Shown here: positions 1 to 9,770 of the stretch, piece after piece | Numbering within the stretch: position 1 is the first letter of the stretch | Layout: every line of letters starts with the position of its first letter | Origin: Candidatus Binatia bacterium | Lineage (GTDB): Bacteria; Desulfobacterota; Binatia; Bin18 | Assembly (NCBI GenBank): GCA_022826945.1 | Contig: JAJDTY010000007.1 | Location: 194,501-258,500 of the forward strand | Direction: 5' to 3' | DNA length: 64,000 bases | The notes under the pieces: generated by a model | The model's input: the letters and a program-made list of their open reading frames with translations, nothing else | Database searches by the model: none | Told to the model about the DNA's origin: nothing | Program-made: the position numbers and the translations under genes

Positions 1-347
1 TGCAGCAGATGACGGTTGACCTGGACCGGCCGCAGGTTGGCGAAGAGTGCCAACTCTTTGCGCAGCCCAAGAATAGCTTGCTCGGGTCGGACCGAGGCTT
101 TCGGGTCGTCCCATTTCGGCCCCCCGACGGCACCGAGCAGGACGGCGTCGCTTTCTTTGGCGAGCCGCAGGGCCGAGTCCGCCAGGGCCACGCCGTGTTC
201 GTCAATCGAGCAGCCGCCCGCCAGAGCCGGCTCAAAAGAAAACGCAATGCCAAATCGTGAGCCAACAATCCCGAGGACTTCGATTGCCTCGCCCATGACC
301 TCGGGGCCAATGCCGTCACCGCTAAATACTGCAATATTATGCGCCAT
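1..347 (-). CDS. leuB: 3-isopropylmalate dehydrogenase, N-terminal part (cut by window edge)
   Basis: Third-step enzyme of leucine biosynthesis, oxidatively decarboxylating 3-isopropylmalate with NAD+ in the cytoplasm. The 115 visible residues from the ATG at 347 carry GDGIGPEV at residues 10-17, GAVGGPKW at 72-79 and LRKELALFANLRP at 95-107, all typical of LeuB rather than isocitrate or tartrate dehydrogenase. An AAGGAG lies 5 nt before the ATG. The gene follows leuA on the same strand after about 105 bp and is the last visible gene of the ilv-psd-pss-leu transcription unit. The C-terminal two thirds are outside the window. Confidence 0.95.
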   Translation of the reverse strand, partial: MAHNIAVFSGDGIGPEVMGEAIEVLGIVGSRFGIAFSFEPALAGGCSIDEHGVALADSALRLAKESDAVLLGAVGGPKWDDPKASVRPEQAILGLRKELALFANLRPVQVNRHLL

Positions 348-401
348 GCTTTCTCCTTATTCGTCGGTCAAATCCATCACAAACGAGAGCACAAGCAAAT
401 A

Positions 402-423
402 GGGGCGACCGTCTGGCCGCCCC
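402..423 (-). other. Intercistronic hairpin between leuA and leuB
   Basis: A stem of nine positions with one mismatch (402-410 against 415-423) and a 4-nt loop lies between the leuA stop and the leuB start. On the minus strand it is followed by TATTTG, not a real U-tract, so it may be a weak terminator or an mRNA-processing or stabilising structure rather than a full terminator. Confidence 0.45.
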
Positions 424-452
424 TTGATACTCACCCGTCACGCAGATAAGGC

Positions 453-2006
453 TTATGGCCCCTCGCGATGAACGCCGGACCGGTCTCCATAGCGTTCCAT
501 TTGAGCGAACTTATTGAGCGCATTAGTGAAGGCCAACGCACTGGCCATAATAATGTCAGTGTGGGAGCCCTGGCCGTTCACGGAGGTGCCGTTTTTGCGC
601 AGGAGGCACGAGACCTCGCCCTGGGCATCGGTCCCGCCGGTGATGGATTTGACCGAGTAGCGCTCTAACTTCAGGTCCATTTGCGCAATCTGCGCAATCG
701 CCTTATAACAGGCGTCAACCATACCGTCGCCGGAGGCGTTCTCGATCAATTCCTCGCCGTTCACCTTCATCTTCACCGTGGCATGCGGAACCGCCATGCT
801 GGATGAGGTAACATTCATATACAGCAACTCGTATTTCTCGGGGATACGGGCCGTCTCTTCCATCACAATCGCCATCAGGTCTTCATCGTAGACGCTCTTT
901 TTCTTGTCGGCCAAGGCCTTAAAACGCATGAAGGCCTTATTCATATCGGTCCCCGTATAATCAATGCCCAGGAATTTCAGCCGCTCAATAAAAGCGTGCC
1001 GACCCGAGTGTTTTCCCAAGACGAGTCTATTGCTGTCCAAGCCTATTGTCTGGGGCTGCATGATTTCATAGGTCAGCTTGTATTTCAGGACGCCGTCCTG
1101 ATGAATGCCGGCTTCGTGGGCAAAGGCATTATCACCGACCACCGGCTTGTTGATGGGGACGGTAATGCCGGTGATTTGAGACAGGAGTTGACTGGAGGGG
1201 TAAATCTGTTCGGTCACGACCTGGGTGGCGACATTGGCGAACACATCCTCGCGCGTTCGGAGTGCCATGACCACTTCTTCCATGGAGGTATTCCCCGCGC
1301 GTTCGCCTATACCGTTAATCGTGCACTCCACTTGGCGGGCGCCGTTCTCAATGGCCGCCAGGGAGTTCGCTACGGCCAAGCCCAAATCGTTATGGCAATG
1401 CGCACTCCACGTCACATCTTCACCGCCGGGAACCATTTCCCGCAGATACTGAAACAGAGCACCGAACTGATGAGGAATGGCATAGCCGGTGGTATCCGGG
1501 ACGTTAATGGTCACGGCTCCGGCCCGAATGACCTCACCGAAAATCTGGACCAGAAAGTCACGGTCCGTGCGGGAGGCGTCTTCAGCTGAGAACTCGACAT
1601 AGTCAAGGTGTTTTTTCGCATATTCGACCGCCCAGACCGCAGCGTCAACGCACTCCTGACGACTCATCATGAGTTTATGTTTGAGATGAATGTCGGAGGT
1701 AGCAATAAAAATATGCACCCCAGGATGCTTGGCCTGCTCGACGGCCCGAATCGCGCGCCGAATATCGTCCTCCTTGGTACGCGACAGACTCAGGACAATA
1801 GGCGTTGAGACGAGTTCGGCAACACGCCGGACCGATTCAAAGTCTCCCTCTGATGACGCGGCGAAGCCGGCCTCGATCACGTCCACATTGAGCTTTTCGA
1901 GCTGTCCGGCGACCATCACTTTTTCTTCAATATTCATGGTCGCGCCGGGCGACTGCTCACCGTCGCGCAGCGTGGTATCAAAAATTCTTACAAATTCGCG
2001 TTCCAT
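453..2006 (-). CDS. leuA: 2-isopropylmalate synthase
   Basis: Condenses acetyl-CoA with 2-oxoisovalerate in the committed step of leucine synthesis. The 517-residue protein has the HMGL-like TIM barrel with DTTLRDGEQSPG at residues 10-21 and the HCHNDLGLA metal-ligand motif. It also has the GIGERAGN motif and the linker motif HEAGIHQDG. The LeuA regulatory dimerisation domain, which normally binds leucine, follows in about the last 120 residues. Length is normal for the family. AGGAGG precedes the ATG. It lies downstream of a leucine-rich leader peptide and terminator (2033-2209), so control by attenuation as well as by leucine feedback is inferred. Confidence 0.97.
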   Translation of the reverse strand: MEREFVRIFDTTLRDGEQSPGATMNIEEKVMVAGQLEKLNVDVIEAGFAASSEGDFESVRRVAELVSTPIVLSLSRTKEDDIRRAIRAVEQAKHPGVHIFIATSDIHLKHKLMMSRQECVDAAVWAVEYAKKHLDYVEFSAEDASRTDRDFLVQIFGEVIRAGAVTINVPDTTGYAIPHQFGALFQYLREMVPGGEDVTWSAHCHNDLGLAVANSLAAIENGARQVECTINGIGERAGNTSMEEVVMALRTREDVFANVATQVVTEQIYPSSQLLSQITGITVPINKPVVGDNAFAHEAGIHQDGVLKYKLTYEIMQPQTIGLDSNRLVLGKHSGRHAFIERLKFLGIDYTGTDMNKAFMRFKALADKKKSVYDEDLMAIVMEETARIPEKYELLYMNVTSSSMAVPHATVKMKVNGEELIENASGDGMVDACYKAIAQIAQMDLKLERYSVKSITGGTDAQGEVSCLLRKNGTSVNGQGSHTDIIMASALAFTNALNKFAQMERYGDRSGVHREGP

Positions 2007-2032
2007 AACGTCCTCCTGCGTGTTGTCGATAT

Positions 2033-2064
2033 AAAAAAAGGGCTACAGGGTATACCCGCAGCCC
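2033..2064 (-). terminator. Attenuator terminator upstream of leuA
   Basis: On the minus strand an imperfect GC-rich hairpin (arms near 2055-2064 and 2040-2050) is directly followed by seven U residues at 2039-2033, the form of an intrinsic terminator. It lies 27 bp before the leuA ATG and after a leucine leader peptide, so it is read as the attenuator of leuA rather than as an operon end. Confidence 0.8.
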
Positions 2065-2125
2065 TCTCAAACAAGAGGCCACGGATCAGAACTTCCGCCC
2101 GTGGCCTCCAAGAGTCTGGTGTGAC

Positions 2126-2209
2126 CTATACACCTCCCTCGGATCCCTCAGGCGGGATGCTAAGCAGGAGGTCGAGTAGGAGACCTAAAGTGTTAGCCGT
2201 GCTGGTCAT
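2126..2209 (-). CDS. leuL: Leucine leader peptide (27 aa)
   Basis: Starting at the ATG at 2209, the frame encodes 27 residues, MTSTANTLGLLLDLLL followed by SIPPEGSEGGV. Seven of nine consecutive residues (8-16) are leucine, encoded by TTA, CTC, CTA, CTC, CTC, CTG and CTT. A Shine-Dalgarno AAGAAGGG lies about 3 nt upstream and overlaps the pssA stop region: the pssA stop ends at 2220, only 10 bp before this ATG, so translation may be coupled. It is too short and too leucine-biased to be an ordinary protein, and its place before a terminator and leuA is that of an attenuation sensor. Confidence 0.82.
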   Translation of the reverse strand: MTSTANTLGLLLDLLLSIPPEGSEGGV

Positions 2210-2219
2210 GTACCCTTCT

Positions 2220-3095
2220 TTATACCGAACCCTTTTTCTCATTGTCAAGTGAACGGGGCTGCTGCTCAGAGGGTTCACGGACCTGCTTTGGTTGGACAAG
2301 GGCAACATCGGGCCCGGCTTCCTCTGGCCGTCTGTTCTTCCACAGGCGCACTACCATACCGACCGGACCGGACAACGCATACACTCCGGCAATGGCAAAT
2401 AACATGATCTGCGGCTCGGCGATGGTCAGCTGTAAGAGAATGATGCCCACAACCAGTAGGCCAAAGGGCTGACGGTCGCGGAGATTCAGGTCTTTAAAGC
2501 TCGCATAGCGAATCGTACTGATCATCAGACCAGCCAGAACATACACCAACAGGAGGAGGGTGATGTGCTTGCTTGTCGTCCCTTCACCACCCAGGTAGTC
2601 ATACACCCAAATCGTCGTCGCGACGACGGCCGCCGCAGCCGGGATCGGCAGACCGACAAAACTCTCCTTATCCACCACTCCACTTTGGACATTAAAGCGG
2701 GCCAGGCGGAGAGCCCCACACACCACATATAACGCTGCCGCCAACCACCCCCATGCGCCCCACGGCTCCAATGCCCAGCGATAGGCCAGCAAACCGGGGG
2801 CCACACCAAAAGCGACCAGGTCAGACAGAGAATCGTATTCCGCACCAAAACGGCTGGAGGTCTTCGTCATCCGGGCAATACGGCCATCGAGGGAATCGAA
2901 GATCAGCGCAATCAGAATCGCGGTTGCCGCAACCCGGAACTCTCCCTGCAGGGTGGTCACGCTCGCGTAAAACCCGCAGAACAGTCCGCCCGTTGTAAAA
3001 AGATTAGGCAGGAGATAGACGCCCTTGCGCAGAGGGGGGCGTATTTTTTGACGGGTTGGCAGCCGTCGGACTTTTTCGCGGGTCTGCATAGCCAC
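2220..3095 (-). CDS. pssA: CDP-diacylglycerol--serine O-phosphatidyltransferase
   Basis: Integral membrane enzyme making phosphatidylserine from CDP-diacylglycerol and serine. The CDP-alcohol phosphatidyltransferase signature is complete: DG-x2-AR-x8-G-x3-D-x3-D, read as DGRIAR at about residues 69-74 and then G, D and D in GAEYDSLSD. Several hydrophobic helices follow. Length is 291 residues. The last ~45 residues are charged and proline-rich and probably cytoplasmic. It follows psd after 14 bp, and together they form the two-step route to phosphatidylethanolamine. A second ATG two codons in is also possible. Confidence 0.94.
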   Translation of the reverse strand: MAMQTREKVRRLPTRQKIRPPLRKGVYLLPNLFTTGGLFCGFYASVTTLQGEFRVAATAILIALIFDSLDGRIARMTKTSSRFGAEYDSLSDLVAFGVAPGLLAYRWALEPWGAWGWLAAALYVVCGALRLARFNVQSGVVDKESFVGLPIPAAAAVVATTIWVYDYLGGEGTTSKHITLLLLVYVLAGLMISTIRYASFKDLNLRDRQPFGLLVVGIILLQLTIAEPQIMLFAIAGVYALSGPVGMVVRLWKNRRPEEAGPDVALVQPKQVREPSEQQPRSLDNEKKGSV

Positions 3096-3109
3096 GAGTA
3101 GACTCCTTA

Positions 3110-3757
3110 TTATGTTTTCACATCAGTGCGGTATTGACCGATCACCGTCTCTCCGGCCTTTACCCGTTGTCCGACGGCTATCTTTAACTCTACCTCTTCC
3201 GGACAATACACGTCCACCCGCGAGCCCAACATGATCATGCCGTACCGGTCACCTTGTTGGACTTGTTCTCCATCCGTCAGACGACAGACAATGCGCCGGG
3301 CCAGCATACCGGCAATCTGGACCAAGACAACCCGGTGACCGCGGGAATCCTGAATACTGACCGCGTTCTGCTCGTTGACCTCGGCAGCATCGGCGGCAAA
3401 TGCGGCCCGAAATTTTCCCGGCTGATAGTGAACCTGAGTGACCGTTCCGGTCACCGGTACGCGATTGACATGCACATTGAGCGGAGACAGGAAGATGCCG
3501 ACCCGAGAAGAAGGGTGCTCTGAGGCGTATTTGCCGCGCGCCAGCGGCTCAACCGTGATAACGCGTCCATCGGCAGGAGAGACAACGACGGCGGTGTCGT
3601 CAGGAATCTCGCGATCAGGATCACGAAAGAAAAAGGCAACAAAGAGGGTAAGCCCGAGAAGAATACCGCCGGAGAAGTGAAAGTCGAGCAGACCAAGTAC
3701 GAGAGAGAGTGAGCCAAGCCCGAGGATCCAGGGATATCCCTCACGTGCAAAATGCAT
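3110..3757 (-). CDS. psd: Phosphatidylserine decarboxylase proenzyme (short type)
   Basis: Decarboxylates phosphatidylserine to phosphatidylethanolamine. Two N-terminal hydrophobic helices are followed by SPADGRV and SPLNVHVNRVPVTG. The LGS motif lies 36-38 residues from the C-terminus; self-cleavage between its Gly and Ser makes the pyruvoyl group. At about 215 residues it is the short Psd type common outside enterobacteria. The ATG at 3757 is preferred to an in-frame TTG two codons upstream (3763); neither has a clear Shine-Dalgarno. It lies between ilvC and pssA on the same strand. Confidence 0.94.
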   Translation of the reverse strand: MHFAREGYPWILGLGSLSLVLGLLDFHFSGGILLGLTLFVAFFFRDPDREIPDDTAVVVSPADGRVITVEPLARGKYASEHPSSRVGIFLSPLNVHVNRVPVTGTVTQVHYQPGKFRAAFAADAAEVNEQNAVSIQDSRGHRVVLVQIAGMLARRIVCRLTDGEQVQQGDRYGMIMLGSRVDVYCPEEVELKIAVGQRVKAGETVIGQYRTDVKT

Positions 3758-3829
3758 AAGCAAAACAGGGGAAGCGAAAAGAGGAGGCCAGGCTCCCCTC
3801 CCCGTATGTCAGCCCCGTCCTGTCCTGAG

Positions 3830-5468
<1,639 letters not shown>

Positions 5469-5589
5469 AGGTCCTGTTGCTCAATGAGCTTCTGAGTAAG
5501 GAGACGATTAACCGGGCGACGCCCCAGCCATACGAACGGGGTTGAGATACTCCCAGGCGAGTCGAAACCGTGAACGCAACGACTCTCAG

Positions 5590-5820
5590 TTATGCGGCTT
5601 GTCGTTTGTGGCGGGCGAGGATTTCCATGATGCGATCTTTGCCCGCCAGTTTTTGTTTTTGGATCGTTTTTTCTTCAATCTCTTCTTCTGCAGTCAGGAA
5701 GGGTTTTGTTCTGAGTTCTTGAAGGCGCTGTTTGAGTTGAGCGTGTTCCTCATAGTGGCGGCGCAGTTCGGGGTCGGTATCGAGTAAGGAACGGATCAAC
5801 TCTTCTTCTTTGACATCCAT
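5590..5820 (-). CDS. DUF465 (YdcH-like) small coiled-coil protein
   Basis: A 76-residue, highly charged, helical protein. The segment with PELRRHYEEHAQLKQRLQEL and EEEIEEKTIQKQKLAGKD matches the DUF465 pattern of a helical hairpin with LKxxRLxxKD-like ends. No enzyme function is known for the family. AGGAGG stands 8 nt before the ATG, and a promoter with a perfect -35 box lies upstream (5853-5882). It precedes ilvN by about 120 bp, so it may be the first gene of the ilv-leu transcript. Confidence 0.8.
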   Translation of the reverse strand: MDVKEEELIRSLLDTDPELRRHYEEHAQLKQRLQELRTKPFLTAEEEIEEKTIQKQKLAGKDRIMEILARHKRQAA

Positions 5821-5852
5821 AGGCAGCCCTCCTGAAAGTGAAAGGAAAGAGA

Positions 5853-5882
5853 ACTCTAGTACAGCCCGAGTGAGGTTGTCAA
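5853..5882 (-). promoter_or_regulatory. Predicted sigma70-type promoter for the DUF465 gene
   Basis: On the minus strand TTGACA (5882-5877) is followed after 18 bp by TAGAGT (5858-5853), four of six matches to TATAAT. The inferred start lies about 25 bp before the DUF465 ribosome-binding site. It may drive the whole DUF465-ilvN-ilvC-psd-pssA unit. Confidence 0.5.
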
Positions 5883-5896
5883 TGTCTCATCTCATG

Positions 5897-5927
5897 CCCG
5901 GCGGACAGGCAGAGGCCCTCCGCCGGG
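5897..5927 (-). other. GC-rich inverted repeat after the EF-G-2 gene
   Basis: A perfect 9-bp stem (5897-5905 with 5919-5927, 13-nt loop) lies 12 bp after the stop of the EF-G-like gene. There is no U-tract on the minus strand, so it is either a factor-assisted 3' end or an mRNA-stabilising hairpin. Confidence 0.4.
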
Positions 5928-5939
5928 GCTTGTCTATGT

Positions 5940-8027
5940 TTAATGACCGGCTTCTTCTTTCGCCCGCTTGCTCTCTTGAATGATTTTTTCCGTTAAATGA
6001 TGCGGCACTTCTTCGTAGTGCGAAAAACCGACCTCAAAGGTACCGCGTCCACTAGTCATAGACCGGAGGTCTGGCGCATAGGTTAATACCTCGGCCATAG
6101 GCACGGAGGCCTTGATGATCTGGTTATTGCCATTAGCGTCGACACTCACGAGTCTGCCACGTCGCCGATTAATATCTCCACTGATATCACCCATGTATTC
6201 CTCTGGCACAGTGATATCGAGGTGCATAATGGGCTCCAGCAACACCGGCTTCGCCTTTTCCAGCGCGTTTTGGATGCCAATAGACCCGGCAATCTGAAAC
6301 GCCATATCCGAGGAGTCTACCTCGTGGTAGGAGCCGTCATACAGCACCACCTGGACATCCACGATGGGATAACCGGCCAGGAACCCTTTGCCTAAGGCGT
6401 CGACCACCCCTTTTTCCACTGACGGAATATACTGACGCGGAATCGCGCCGCCTTTTATTTCGTTGACAAATTCAAAACCCGTACCGCGGGCGAGAGGTCC
6501 GACTCGCAGCCAGGTGTCGCCAAACTGACCCCGTCCACCCGATTGTTTCTTCAAGCGGCCCTGGGCCTCGGTTCTCCCGGTAATAGTTTCACGATACGGA
6601 ACTTTGGGCGCTTTCAACTCCACGTCAACGCCGTATTTCCGTTTCAGTTTTTCGACCACCACTTCAATATGGAGCTGGCCGGCCCCGGAAATAAGAATCT
6701 CGTTGGACTGTTGGTCCCGGTCCACTTTCAGGGCCGGGTCTTCCTCATTGAGGCGGTCCAGGGAGGTCATGATTTTTTCTTCGTCGCCGCGAGACTTGAG
6801 CCCCAGGGCGAACGAGATGGCAGGATTGAACTCGACCAGAGGGGACAGAAGAGTGGGATTTCTGTCGTCGCACAGCGTATCGCCGGTATGCGTCTCTTTG
6901 AGCTTGGCCACACCGATGATATCGCCCGGCAATGCCGTGGCCACGGGTTCCTGTTTTTTGCCCTTCAGATGAAACAACTGGCCGAGACGCTCTTTGGCAT
7001 CACGGGTCGCATTATACACGACCGAGTCACTCTCCACCTTTCCAGAAAGCACATGAAAGAGCGCCAGTTTGCCCGCCTGTGAGTCAACCGTCTTAAACAC
7101 CCGGGCGGTAAATGGCGCGGTCGGGTCAGGACTGCGCTCGACTTCCTCATGGGTTTTCGGGTTGGTAGCAATCACACTCGGACGGGAGGCCGGAGAGGGA
7201 AGTAAGTCAACTATGGCGTCCAACACCGGCTGGATACCCAGAGTCTGGCCCCCGGAGAGACACAGCACGGGAAAAATCTGGGAGGCCGCCACCCCGGCAC
7301 TCAGCCCTTGGGTAATGTCGTCCGCGCTCAACTCCTCGCCCTCAAGGTAGCGGGTCAGGAGATCGTCGTCCGTTTCGGCAACCGCCTCGATCAATTTTTC
7401 ACGATAGTCATCCGCTTGCCCTTGGAGATCATCAGGAATGGCCTCGGCCTTGACTTCACCCTTATCGCCCTGGAACATCAGGGCTTTCATCGACAGCAGG
7501 TCAACCACCCCCCGAAAGCCCGCCTGAGAGCCAATCGGAATGTGAATCGGGGTCAGGGTGGTCTCAAGCGTACTGTTCAGGGCCGCGATGGCTGCGCCGA
7601 ATTCCCCCTCCTCGCGATCCAGCCGGGACAGACAGACGATGCGAGGAAGCTGCATGTCCTTCGCCCAATTCCACAGCCGTTCAGTCTCGACCTTGAGTTG
7701 TCCGGTTGGGCTGGCGACGAAGATGGCGCCGCCCATCGCCTCCATGGCATAGCGGGTGTCCGGTAAAAAGTTCGCATACCCGGGCGGGTCAACCAAACAG
7801 ATGTCGTGCTTCTTCCAGTGCAGCGTATGGAAAGCCGTGGAAAGGGTGGTTTTGCGGCGCATTTCCTCGGGCTCAAAGTCGAACACCGAGCTTTCATCCT
7901 CTACCCGCCCCTGACGGGTGGTCTCGCCAGCGGCGTACAAGAGCGCTTCCCCCAGGGTCGTCTTCCCGGCCCCACCTTCGGCGAGTAGTCCAATGGTTCG
8001 GATGCTATGCATATCATCAGCAGCCAT
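5940..8027 (-). CDS. Elongation factor G-like GTPase (EF-G-2 type)
   Basis: A 695-residue translational GTPase with EF-G domain order: GTP-binding, domain II, then III, IV and V. The P-loop is AEGGAGKTT at residues 16-24, the G3 motif reads DPPGYANF instead of DTPGHVDF, and the G4 motif reads SRLD instead of NKxD. These changes mark the EF-G-2 paralogue family, such as the second EF-G of Thermus, rather than housekeeping FusA. The role of that family is not settled. The ATG at 8027 is chosen because AAGGAGG lies 5 nt upstream; an ATG five codons earlier lies in front of that signal. No rps or tuf genes adjoin it. Confidence 0.85.
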   Translation of the reverse strand: MAADDMHSIRTIGLLAEGGAGKTTLGEALLYAAGETTRQGRVEDESSVFDFEPEEMRRKTTLSTAFHTLHWKKHDICLVDPPGYANFLPDTRYAMEAMGGAIFVASPTGQLKVETERLWNWAKDMQLPRIVCLSRLDREEGEFGAAIAALNSTLETTLTPIHIPIGSQAGFRGVVDLLSMKALMFQGDKGEVKAEAIPDDLQGQADDYREKLIEAVAETDDDLLTRYLEGEELSADDITQGLSAGVAASQIFPVLCLSGGQTLGIQPVLDAIVDLLPSPASRPSVIATNPKTHEEVERSPDPTAPFTARVFKTVDSQAGKLALFHVLSGKVESDSVVYNATRDAKERLGQLFHLKGKKQEPVATALPGDIIGVAKLKETHTGDTLCDDRNPTLLSPLVEFNPAISFALGLKSRGDEEKIMTSLDRLNEEDPALKVDRDQQSNEILISGAGQLHIEVVVEKLKRKYGVDVELKAPKVPYRETITGRTEAQGRLKKQSGGRGQFGDTWLRVGPLARGTGFEFVNEIKGGAIPRQYIPSVEKGVVDALGKGFLAGYPIVDVQVVLYDGSYHEVDSSDMAFQIAGSIGIQNALEKAKPVLLEPIMHLDITVPEEYMGDISGDINRRRGRLVSVDANGNNQIIKASVPMAEVLTYAPDLRSMTSGRGTFEVGFSHYEEVPHHLTEKIIQESKRAKEEAGH

Positions 8028-8107
8028 ATTGCCCTCCTTCATGGAAGCGTCGCACGATCTGCGTTACTGCGTGGCGTCACAGTCGTCTTCATATCGCATC
8101 GACGCTC

Positions 8108-8872
8108 TTAATGATTTCGTTCGTACAAAATCCGCAGGCCCTCCAGGGTCACGAACTCATCGACCTCTTCAATAGTTCGCGATTCTGCCGCGATCAGCTG
8201 GGCAAATCCACCCGTGGCGATCACGCGGGCCTGCGCACCATTTTCATGCTGAATACGCTCCACCATCCCGTCAACCAGGGCCGTGTAGCCATAATAGATA
8301 CCAGACTGGATGGCGTTGACCGTATTGCGGCCCACGATCTTGGGCGGCTTGACCAATTCCACCCGGTAGAGTTTGGCCGTTTTGTGGAAGAGGGCGTCCA
8401 GGGAAATCCCGACGCCAGGGACAATCGCCCCCCCCAGGTATTCTCCGGCTTGCGTCACATAGTCAAAGGTTGTAGCGGTCCCAAAATCGACAATAATCGT
8501 GGCGGTCCGGTAGCGTTCATAGGCTGCCACCGCATTCACGATCCGGTCGGCCCCAACCTCTCGGGGATTATCGTACAGGATCGGCATCCCGGTCTTTATA
8601 CCAGGGTTGACAATGAGAGGAGTCAGCTGAAAATACGTCCGGGCAAGATCTTCGAGCGTTTTCACCATAGCCGGCACAACACTCGACACAATAATGCCGG
8701 CCACACAAGAGAGGCTGAGTCCACGCGCAGCAAACAAACTTTGCAGCAGCACCCCGTACTCGTCTGCCGTTCGCTCCGCCTCGGTCACAAAGCGCCAGTG
8801 GTAGGCGAGGTCTTGCGTGTCGTAGAGACCGGCGACCGTATGCGTATTCCCCACATCAACGGCGAGTATCAT
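8108..8872 (-). CDS. coaX: Type III pantothenate kinase
   Basis: Phosphorylates pantothenate in the first step of coenzyme A synthesis. The protein (254 residues) has the ASKHA-fold phosphate motif [11 protein letters not shown] at residues 5-15, then [13 protein letters not shown] and DFGTATTFD, all diagnostic for CoaX. It lies 15 bp downstream of birA on the same strand, the common birA-coaX arrangement. The CoA pathway is represented again by coaE at 33896. Confidence 0.95.
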   Translation of the reverse strand: MILAVDVGNTHTVAGLYDTQDLAYHWRFVTEAERTADEYGVLLQSLFAARGLSLSCVAGIIVSSVVPAMVKTLEDLARTYFQLTPLIVNPGIKTGMPILYDNPREVGADRIVNAVAAYERYRTATIIVDFGTATTFDYVTQAGEYLGGAIVPGVGISLDALFHKTAKLYRVELVKPPKIVGRNTVNAIQSGIYYGYTALVDGMVERIQHENGAQARVIATGGFAQLIAAESRTIEEVDEFVTLEGLRILYERNH

Positions 8873-8887
8873 GGGTGTCCACTTCGA

Positions 8888-9754
8888 TCAGTTTACTGTG
8901 TCCGTCTTTCGATAGCCATCAACCACGGTCACATCACCGGCCAGAATACGCTGGACGCGAGGGGACGGCCTCGCCTGCCCTGCCGGAGAGGCTGTTTCAA
9001 GCAGCAGTGCACCATCCCGGTCAATACCACGCGCCGTCCCTGAGACTGTCCCTTCAGGCGCTGTCACCGTGATCGACTGTCCCAGCAACTCGGACGCATA
9101 GCCTTCCCAGGCCGCACCCACTGCCGGGAATCCTTCTTCTAGCCACAGAACGTACAATTTCTCAAGATGGGTCAGCAGGCTGACGGTAAACGCCGCCCGG
9201 TCAACCGGCTCTCCACGCATCAGGAAGAGCGAAGAAGCCTTATCCTGTAGCTCCTCAGGAAATGAAGAGAGCGGAGCATTGATATTGACTCCGATACCGA
9301 CGATGACGGACCTGAGATGCGAGCCGTTCGCCTGCATCTCAGTCAGGATGCCGCACACCTTTTTTCCTGCGACCAGGATATCGTTGGGCCATTTTATGGA
9401 GGGCGCCAACTGCGTCTGTTGGACGATGGCTTCAGCCACTGCCACGGAGGCCAGCAGGCTTAATTGCGGTGCGGCTGAGGCAGGTTTCCGGGGGCGGAGA
9501 ATGACCGACAGATAGAGATTTACTCCGGACGGCGAAACCCAACTCCGCCCCAAGCGGCCCTTGCCACCGGTCTGCGCATCGGCGATCACAACCGTCCCCT
9601 CAGCGGCATCCTCTCGTGCCAGTCTGGCAGCCACCGTATTGGTGGAATCGATAGTGTCAAAAAAATGCAGCGGGCGACCGAGCAGGCGCATCGCCGGTTG
9701 GGACAACTGAGACACGAGGGCCGTCTCAAAGCCGTGGTCAGCGAGGTCGTCCAT
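8888..9754 (-). CDS. birA: Biotin--[acetyl-CoA-carboxylase] ligase, no DNA-binding domain
   Basis: Activates biotin to biotinyl-AMP and attaches it to the carboxyl carrier protein. The biotin/ATP motif appears as GKGRLGRSWVSP, followed by KWPNDI and CGILTEM. The ATG at 9754 has GGAG upstream and gives 288 residues. The N-terminal helix-turn-helix of E. coli BirA is absent, so this is a group I ligase unlikely to act as repressor. The C-terminal SH3-like domain is present. It lies 16 bp after nadC and before coaX. Confidence 0.93.
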   Translation of the reverse strand: MDDLADHGFETALVSQLSQPAMRLLGRPLHFFDTIDSTNTVAARLAREDAAEGTVVIADAQTGGKGRLGRSWVSPSGVNLYLSVILRPRKPASAAPQLSLLASVAVAEAIVQQTQLAPSIKWPNDILVAGKKVCGILTEMQANGSHLRSVIVGIGVNINAPLSSFPEELQDKASSLFLMRGEPVDRAAFTVSLLTHLEKLYVLWLEEGFPAVGAAWEGYASELLGQSITVTAPEGTVSGTARGIDRDGALLLETASPAGQARPSPRVQRILAGDVTVVDGYRKTDTVN

Positions 9755-9770
9755 AAGAGCACTCCAGCCC

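Larger units (their letters stand above)
2033..2209 (-). promoter_or_regulatory. Leucine transcription attenuator (leader region of leuA)
   Basis: The leader RNA holds, in order: a 27-codon Leu-rich peptide (2209-2126), a strong 10-bp stem (2099-2108 with 2075-2084), and a hairpin followed by a U-tract (2064-2033). The 3' arm of the middle stem can also pair as CCTCT with the AGAGG just before the terminator, so the structures may be mutually exclusive. Inferred mechanism: scarce Leu-tRNA stalls the ribosome on the Leu codons and changes the fold so that leuA is transcribed. The sequence shows the parts; the switching is an inference. Confidence 0.8.

Noticed and set aside
5469..5589. Leader peptide upstream of ilvN
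   Set aside because: Only an ATG with seven codons (no run of branched-chain residues) and a small hairpin are seen, so attenuation is not supported here.
7706..9043. Long plus-strand open frame of 445 codons opposite the EF-G-2/coaX genes
   Set aside because: It is antisense to two clear genes, has no family resemblance and is rich in Arg/Pro/His as expected for a shadow frame in G+C-rich DNA.
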